This document shows, one piece after another, positions 1-4,646 of a stretch of 6,292 nucleotides of DNA; within the stretch, counting starts at the first letter, position 1; each line of letters opens with the position of its first letter. The notes below the pieces were generated by a model. The model did not search any database and was not told the origin of the DNA. It saw only the letters and a list, made by a program, of their open reading frames with translations. Both the position numbers and the translations under genes were made by a program. The stretch is taken from contig WLQA01000045.1 in NCBI GenBank assembly GCA_009698515.1, positions 1 to 6,292 on the forward strand, written 5' to 3'. Origin of the DNA: Actinomycetota bacterium. GTDB taxonomy: Bacteria; Actinomycetota; Actinomycetes; Nanopelagicales; Nanopelagicaceae.

Positions 1-119
1 TAGTTAGAGGACTTGGAATAACAAATAAGGTGGTTGCGGTTGGCAAGGGAAATGAAAAGAAGAACCTACCTTCATCAAGATATGTACTTGTGACTGTGAC
101 TGGTGAGGCTAAAAGCTAG
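1..119 (+). CDS. C-terminal end of an unidentified protein (5' truncated by window edge)
   Basis: The frame starting at base 3 stays open for 38 codons and ends at a TAG at 117-119. The other two plus-strand frames hit stops within the first few bases. The visible tail starts VRGLGITNKVVAVGKGNE and ends YVLVTVTGEAKS. It is soluble in character, with a basic stretch (KGNEKKN) followed by a beta-strand-like run (RYVLVTV). The spacing of a GLG turn, a K/G/N-rich loop and a final strand loosely recalls the end of an OmpA-like peptidoglycan-binding domain, but this is only an impression from 38 residues and I do not assign a function. The gene converges on the minus-strand transporter, and the two stop codons overlap in the palindrome CTAG. 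The start and most of the gene lie left of the window. Confidence 0.6.
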   Translation, partial: VRGLGITNKVVAVGKGNEKKNLPSSRYVLVTVTGEAKS

Positions 120-1255
120 GAGTTATCCGCTCTTGGAAATACAACCTCATCAAGAATAAGTAAGACCGCAGCAGCAATAGGTACGGCCAGCAAACCGCCA
201 ACTAGGCCAAGCAAGCTAGTACCAAGTAATGCAGCAATGATTGTGACAAGTCCTGGAAGTGAAAGTGATCTGCGCATAATTCTTGGTGTGATTACATAAT
301 TTTCAACTTGTACATAGATTATGTATGAGGCAAGTGCAATGATGGCAGTTCTTGGTGAATCAGTTAATGAAACAAGTGTTACAACACCCATTCCAATGAA
401 GTGACCGATAAGTGGAATAAAGCCACAGAGCAAAACAAACATGGCAAGTGGGCCGGTATAAGGCATGCTGATAATTAAGCCCATAATCAAAATAAAGACC
501 GCTGCGATTGCCGCGATGATTGCTTGGCCACCAACAAAGGATCCGGTGCGATCAATGATCGCTTTTGTTAACTTGGTGACGCGATCACGACGAGAAGATG
601 GCACAAAACGAAGACCAATTTTTACTACATTATCTAGTGAAGATAAGAAGTAAAGTGTTAAAACCAAAATTGTTAAGCCAGCTACGACTCCTGAAATAAC
701 CGCTTTGCCAACACCAACAACGCCGCCAAAGGCGGTGATTACAAAGGCGCCATCTTTAATGATTGCATTGACTTTTACCTGTAGTGAATCAATAAATCCA
801 TACTTAGTATTTAGGTCATTTAAGAATGAGTTATTACGCAGATCATTTACCAGCTGCGGTGCATTGTTAACAAATGAGTTAATTTCATCAAGCAGTGGCG
901 GGATGGCGATCCAGATAAATAGACCAACAAATATCAAGACTGTGCCAACCACAATTCCAACGGCATAGCCGCGCTTAATCTTGCGGCGCACAAAGTAATT
1001 TACGGCCGGGTTTAAACCGATTGCAAAAAATAATGAGATTACGATCAAGACAAAAACCTGGCTAGCAGAGGCAAGTGCTTTCAGAACTGTTAATGCAATC
1101 AATGCACCAGCTGTTGCCATAAATCCAAAGTAGAAGGGGTGATTTGAGTTAATTGGTGCACCACGAACTCCGTAATCGGCTGGGGCCTTCACCACTTTAG
1201 GTTTACGAGTTCTCTTTAACTTTGCAGATATGCGAGGTTTTTTAAATGTTGCCAT
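116..1255 (-). CDS. AI-2E family transporter (PerM-like membrane protein)
   Basis: This 379-residue protein belongs to the AI-2E/PerM family of polytopic inner-membrane proteins, whose members are credited with AI-2 export, Na+/H+ exchange or unknown transport; the substrate here cannot be told. The first ~34 residues are very basic (FKKPRISAKLKRTRKPK) and cytoplasmic. A PINSNHPFYFGF segment precedes TM1 (about 43-61), followed by TM2 (66-84) and TM3 (97-119). An amphipathic region at 120-170 is typical of the family, and further TMs cluster at about 175-205, 242-295, 303-316 and 335-370. The C-terminal family signature is visible as QVENYVITPRIM at 316-327, followed by a glycine-rich final pair of helices (GTSLLGLVGGLLAVP). 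Length is normal for the family. The ATG at 1255-1253 has no Shine-Dalgarno sequence but sits 7 bases after a TAAAAT box, consistent with a leaderless mRNA. It diverges from the DUF4032 operon and converges on the gene at 1-119. Confidence 0.93.
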   Translation of the reverse strand: MATFKKPRISAKLKRTRKPKVVKAPADYGVRGAPINSNHPFYFGFMATAGALIALTVLKALASASQVFVLIVISLFFAIGLNPAVNYFVRRKIKRGYAVGIVVGTVLIFVGLFIWIAIPPLLDEINSFVNNAPQLVNDLRNNSFLNDLNTKYGFIDSLQVKVNAIIKDGAFVITAFGGVVGVGKAVISGVVAGLTILVLTLYFLSSLDNVVKIGLRFVPSSRRDRVTKLTKAIIDRTGSFVGGQAIIAAIAAVFILIMGLIISMPYTGPLAMFVLLCGFIPLIGHFIGMGVVTLVSLTDSPRTAIIALASYIIYVQVENYVITPRIMRRSLSLPGLVTIIAALLGTSLLGLVGGLLAVPIAAAVLLILDEVVFPRADNS

Positions 1256-1262
1256 AATCGCA

Positions 1263-1268
1263 ATTTTA
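1263..1268 (-). promoter_or_regulatory. Putative -10 box (TAAAAT) for the AI-2E gene, leaderless arrangement
   Basis: On the minus strand this reads TAAAAT, matching five of six bases of the sigma-70-type -10 consensus. Exactly seven bases separate it from the ATG, so transcription would begin at or next to the A of the start codon. Leaderless mRNAs of this layout are common in Actinobacteria. No good -35 hexamer is visible 16-18 bases upstream. The call rests on sequence and spacing only. Confidence 0.45.
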
Positions 1269-1321
1269 ACTGGGTAATTAGCAATATCGGTGCAGATAAG
1301 CAGTAATAAATAAGAGAGAAT

Positions 1322-1325
1322 AAGG
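1322..1325 (+). promoter_or_regulatory. Weak ribosome-binding sequence (AAGG) before the DUF4032 gene
   Basis: AAGG lies only two bases before the ATG at 1328, closer than the usual 5-9 bases, and a purine-rich GAGAGAA lies further upstream at 1314-1320. Neither is a good Shine-Dalgarno match. The start is fixed instead by an in-frame TAA at 1307-1309, after which ATG 1328 is the first usable start codon. Confidence 0.3.
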
Positions 1326-1327
1326 CC

Positions 1328-2557
1328 ATGGCAGGCTTACGAATCAAAGGACTAGGCGAGGAGATCGCCACCCTTGCACAACTGCCTTGGGAGAAGCCAC
1401 TAGAAGAGTGGCCAGAGGATGAAGTACTAACGCAGATGCGCGGTATTTCTCGCCACGTTGTTAGATTAATTAGATCAAATCCTAAAAAGGTAAATAGCGA
1501 GATCTTTGCAATTAAAGAGACAAACTCAGAGTTTGCAAATCGTGAATACACATTGCTGCGCGAGCTAAATCAAAAAGGTGCACCTTGTGTTGAACCAGTT
1601 GCAGTAATTGAGGGCAGATTAGATAAAGATGGCAATGAATTACCTTCGGCATTAGTAACTAAGTATCTGCCTTACTCACTTCCATATCGAGTTATATTAA
1701 GTGGCACCGTAACGCCTGCAGAAGTGTTTAACATGGCAAACGCATTGGCATTGTTGTTGGTAAGAATGCACTTACTTGGATTTTGGTGGGGAGATTGTTC
1801 ACTTTCAAACACTTTGTTCCGCAGAGATGCCAATGATTTTGCGGCATATTTAGTAGATGCTGAAACCGGAGAGTTTCAAAAGAGTTTAAGTAATGGCCAG
1901 CGCGAGCATGATTTGGAGTTGGCATTAGTAAATGTTGCTGGTGAGTTAGATGACTTGGCTTCGGCTGGTGTATTGCAAGAGGATATGAATCCAGTTCGAG
2001 CACGTGAAGGTGTTATTAAAAGATACCGCCGACTTTGGGCGATGTTAAAAGAGCCACAGATATTAGATGCATCAGATCGCCAAGCGGTAGAACGGGCAAT
2101 GCGTTCATTACAAGATTTAGGTTTTGCAGTGGAGGAGGTTGAAGTAACAACGGAGGGTGAAAAGGGAGTTCTTAAATTCCAACCTAAGTTAGTTGCTGCC
2201 AGATATCACGCAAATAGATTAGAAGAGTTAATGGGTCTTAAGACAGAAGAGTTACAAGCAAAGCGTTTGCTTGCATCTTATGATCGTTATAAAGCTCGCG
2301 AGTTTCCACCCAGCACACCACATGCAATTGCAGTTAAACAATGGCTAACTGATGTATTTCGTCGTGTTGTAAATCAAGTGCCAGATGATTTAAAGGGACG
2401 TGTGGAACCGGCGCAGTTATTTCATGAGGTACTTGAGAATCGCTGGTACTTAGGTGAGAAGTTGGGCCGCGATGTTGGACTAGATTTTGCCACTCAGGAT
2501 TACATTGAAAAAGTTTTGCCATACCGTATGGATTCAGGAGTATTAGTTAATCGATGA
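1328..2557 (+). CDS. DUF4032 domain protein with LPS-kinase-like (protein kinase-like) fold
   Basis: This 409-residue cytosolic protein matches the actinobacterial DUF4032 family. Its N-terminal half resembles lipopolysaccharide/RIO-type kinases and its C-terminal half is the DUF4032 region proper. Visible landmarks are LPWEKPLEEWPEDE at about 19-32 and GISRHVVR at 39-46, both typical of the family. The nucleotide-binding lysine is probably K63 in FAIKE, with a candidate alpha-C glutamate near E73. The catalytic-loop equivalent is WWGDCSLSN, with D156 and N161. The metal-binding aspartate is probably D177 in YLVDAET, in place of DFG. After ~residue 225 the chain is helical and charged, ending in the DUF4032 module. 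All key kinase residues appear present, so an active phosphotransferase is plausible, but no substrate is known for this family to my knowledge. It is the first gene of the operon; its TGA overlaps the next ATG (ATGA). No signal peptide or TM segment is seen. Confidence 0.9.
   Translation: MAGLRIKGLGEEIATLAQLPWEKPLEEWPEDEVLTQMRGISRHVVRLIRSNPKKVNSEIFAIKETNSEFANREYTLLRELNQKGAPCVEPVAVIEGRLDKDGNELPSALVTKYLPYSLPYRVILSGTVTPAEVFNMANALALLLVRMHLLGFWWGDCSLSNTLFRRDANDFAAYLVDAETGEFQKSLSNGQREHDLELALVNVAGELDDLASAGVLQEDMNPVRAREGVIKRYRRLWAMLKEPQILDASDRQAVERAMRSLQDLGFAVEEVEVTTEGEKGVLKFQPKLVAARYHANRLEELMGLKTEELQAKRLLASYDRYKAREFPPSTPHAIAVKQWLTDVFRRVVNQVPDDLKGRVEPAQLFHEVLENRWYLGEKLGRDVGLDFATQDYIEKVLPYRMDSGVLVNR
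2536..2540 (+). promoter_or_regulatory. Shine-Dalgarno-like AGGAG inside the end of the DUF4032 gene
   Basis: AGGAG is a perfect core anti-16S match, but it lies 13 bases before the ATG at 2554, longer than the optimal spacing. It may help reinitiation at the ATGA overlap rather than act as a strong independent ribosome-binding site. It falls within the DUF4032 coding sequence (GATTCAGGAG, encoding DSG), so it may equally be coincidental. Confidence 0.35.
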
Positions 2558-3444
2558 GTAACAACCCATTTGCGGGATTGCCAAACAATAAATTTGGAAA
2601 TGCCTTTGATCTAAGTTCACTTAAGGCACCTGCTGCTGAAAGTGCGCTGGCTTATGGCAAGGCGGTAACGCAAGGCAATCTAGTTGCGGAGTTTGTTAAG
2701 GAATCCAATAACAAGGTAGTTGTGTTGCTATGTTGGTCACCACGTAGTGCGCAATCAAAAGAGATTTTAGAGATCTTAGGAAAGCTAGAAAATGCCGACC
2801 AAAATGCGTGGTTGCTTGGCACAGTAAATGTTGATACCGAAGCAGCGGTGGCACAAGCATTACAGGTGCAATCGGTGCCGGTAGCAATTGCAATTATTCA
2901 AGAGCAGATAATTCCATTATTTGAATCGGTGCCACCGCTGGATCAAGTTCGTTTAGTAATTAATAAATTATTAGAACTTGCTGCCGGCAAAGGAATTGGC
3001 AAAGCACCTGAAAATACCGAACCAGTTGAAATTCCAATGGAGCCAGAAGAGGAAGCAGCTTATGCTGCGATGGAAAAGGCGGATTATGCTGCAGCCAAAG
3101 TTGCATACCAAGCATGGTTAAAGCGAAAGCCAAATGATCCAATTGCAACAATTGGTTTTGCCCAAGCAGATTTAATGAACCGAATTAATGGTTTGGATTT
3201 TGCCTTAACACTTAAGAATTCAAAGGCCGATGATTTAACCTCGCAGATGATGTGCGCTGATATTGAAATTGCCCAAGGTGATTATGAAGCAGCCTTTAAT
3301 CGAATGATCACGGCAGTTAAAGCCTTTAGTGGTGATGATCGAGATAAAGCCAAGGCCCACTTACTTTCATTATTTAATTTAGTTGATCCATCTGATCCAC
3401 GCTTAGTTAAAGCACGTGGACAATTAGCGAGTGCGTTATTTTGA
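2554..3444 (+). CDS. ybbN: YbbN/CnoX-type thioredoxin-fold and TPR protein, redox cysteines absent
   Basis: This 296-residue cytosolic protein has the YbbN architecture. Residues 1-35 are a low-complexity lead, about 36-145 form a thioredoxin-like domain, and about 163-296 carry TPR repeats ending in the TPR_20-type C-terminus (QGDYEAAFNRM, then ARGQLASALF). In the thioredoxin domain the strand before the active site reads KVVVLLCWSP, and the CxxC position is occupied by SAQS (65-68), so no dithiol is possible. C60 lies earlier, in the beta-strand. The cis-proline is kept (SVPV, P109). YbbN of E. coli is a holdase that co-operates with chaperones and protects proteins from oxidation; by family a similar chaperone-like role is inferred here, without oxidoreductase activity. 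The ATG overlaps the DUF4032 stop (ATGA), and its own TGA overlaps the MFS start (TTGA), so translation is likely coupled on both sides. Length matches actinobacterial relatives (~300 residues). Confidence 0.88.
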   Translation: MSNNPFAGLPNNKFGNAFDLSSLKAPAAESALAYGKAVTQGNLVAEFVKESNNKVVVLLCWSPRSAQSKEILEILGKLENADQNAWLLGTVNVDTEAAVAQALQVQSVPVAIAIIQEQIIPLFESVPPLDQVRLVINKLLELAAGKGIGKAPENTEPVEIPMEPEEEAAYAAMEKADYAAAKVAYQAWLKRKPNDPIATIGFAQADLMNRINGLDFALTLKNSKADDLTSQMMCADIEIAQGDYEAAFNRMITAVKAFSGDDRDKAKAHLLSLFNLVDPSDPRLVKARGQLASALF

Positions 3445-4643
3445 AAAACTTTAACAAGCAAGAGTTTAAAAGTAATGAGCGGCTATTTTTAAGCGCCATC
3501 TTCTTTTTATTTGGTCTATCCATCATGTCACTGGCCCCTCGCACACCCGATTTAAAAGCCAACCTAGGAGTTAACAACGGCACCTTTGGCACACTTTTAA
3601 GCACTGCATCCTTGGGTTCTATTGTGATGTTGTTAATTGGTGGCCACATCGTGCACCACATTGGTTCTAAGCGCGCCATGCAAATTGGTTCAACAATAAT
3701 TGCCAGCAGCTTTATAGTTTTAGTTCACACCTCTTCATCATTGGTCTTTGTAATCTTTAATATTTTAAGTGGTGGTGCAATTTCGATTTATCACATAGCA
3801 AGTTCTGGTCACGCACTTCATCGCCAAGATGAGGTGGGCAAAGTGATTGTGCCAAAGCTGCATGGTGCTTGGGGATTGGGCGCAATGTCCACCGCAGGCT
3901 TAGCATTTTTACTAACCTCCAAAGTTTCCATTGCTTGGCATATCTCAGTATTAATGTTGTTGGTTTGGTCAGCCACCCAATTTACAATTCATAAATTAAC
4001 ACCAACATTTCATGCTAAATCTGATTCTGATGATAAGTATGAACTTACATCGTTAAAGCAATTTAAATTTAAAGTTAATTGGTTTTTATCAATAGGCTTT
4101 TTTTGTGCCTCACTAATGGAGTTCACAATTGCCGATTGGGCTACCTTATTCGGCAAAGAGGTTTTGGGAATGTCGCAATCCACCAGCGCTCTTAATTACT
4201 TGGTTTACTTACTTGGATTAATTATTGGCAGGTTCTCAATTGGCTGGGCGCTAAAACATGGCAGTGAAAGTTTCTGGATTAAAGCAGCTGGTGGCTTTGG
4301 TGGCGGCGGATTTATTATCTTGCTTCTTATTTCAACCTCAATTCATGATTCGCAGCCAACTCTTTCCTACCTACTTAATTTCCTAGGATTTTTAATTGGT
4401 GGCTTGGGCAGCTCATTCCTAGCCCCAATATTTTTTGCGATCGCCGGACGGCTTTCAAAAGGTCAGAATGCAATTGCAGTTGGCAGATTAAGCTTTATGA
4501 ATACCTTACTTATTTTTAATTCAAAGTTTATTCTGGCGTGGATTGTGCAGCTGACCACGATTACGGTGGCGTTATTAATTGCAGGTGCATCGATGTTGTT
4601 ACTGATTTACTTTGGAAAGATTGGTTCGACTAAAAGAGTTTAA
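3441..4643 (+). CDS. Major facilitator superfamily transporter, YbjJ-like
   Basis: This 400-residue protein shows about twelve hydrophobic segments: roughly 14-33, 46-68, 80-97, 102-124, 142-159, 165-183, then a charged cytoplasmic loop (184-212), and 213-233, 246-266, 280-300, 308-335, 345-366 and 370-392. Family marks are SLAPRTPDLK after TM1, the loop 2-3 motif GGHIVHHIGSKR (67-78), which keeps the glycines and basic end but has no motif-A aspartate, HGAWGLGAM at 141-149, and EFTIADWATLF at 227-237, the E...DW element of YbjJ-like proteins. The substrate is unknown; export of a small metabolite or sugar-like compound is a guess from the family. The start must be the TTG at 3441, because the next in-frame methionine (residue 29) would remove TM1. 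No Shine-Dalgarno sequence precedes it; the TTGA overlap with the YbbN stop suggests reinitiation. It is the last gene of the operon, and its TAA lies three bases from the aceE stop. Confidence 0.88.
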   Translation: MKNFNKQEFKSNERLFLSAIFFLFGLSIMSLAPRTPDLKANLGVNNGTFGTLLSTASLGSIVMLLIGGHIVHHIGSKRAMQIGSTIIASSFIVLVHTSSSLVFVIFNILSGGAISIYHIASSGHALHRQDEVGKVIVPKLHGAWGLGAMSTAGLAFLLTSKVSIAWHISVLMLLVWSATQFTIHKLTPTFHAKSDSDDKYELTSLKQFKFKVNWFLSIGFFCASLMEFTIADWATLFGKEVLGMSQSTSALNYLVYLLGLIIGRFSIGWALKHGSESFWIKAAGGFGGGGFIILLLISTSIHDSQPTLSYLLNFLGFLIGGLGSSFLAPIFFAIAGRLSKGQNAIAVGRLSFMNTLLIFNSKFILAWIVQLTTITVALLIAGASMLLLIYFGKIGSTKRV

Positions 4644-4646
4644 GAC

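Larger units (their letters stand above)
1256..1327. promoter_or_regulatory. Divergent intergenic region between the AI-2E gene and the DUF4032 operon
   Basis: These 72 bases separate two genes transcribed away from each other, so they must hold the promoter of the leftward gene and very likely that of the rightward three-gene operon. The region is AT-rich. Leftward, a good -10-like box is present (see 1263-1268). Rightward, I find no convincing -10 hexamer; the best matches (GATAAG at 1295-1300, AGTAAT at 1302-1307) agree at only four of six positions with TATAAT. There is no clear operator palindrome or riboswitch-like structure. Confidence 0.6.

Noticed and set aside
1301..1312. AT-rich CAGTAATAAATA as a -10 box for the DUF4032 operon
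   Set aside because: The hexamers in it match TATAAT at no more than four of six positions, and no -35 partner is visible, so it is not listed as a promoter.
1216..1551. A 111-codon minus-strand open frame across the divergent region and the start of the DUF4032 gene
   Set aside because: It overlaps the N-termini of two clearly recognised genes, has no recognisable motif and would leave no promoter space.
2320..4480. Repeated palindrome GCAATTGC in several genes
   Set aside because: Each occurrence encodes Ala-Ile-Ala in frame (GCA ATT GCA), a by-product of AT-leaning codon choice, not a spaced repeat or binding site.
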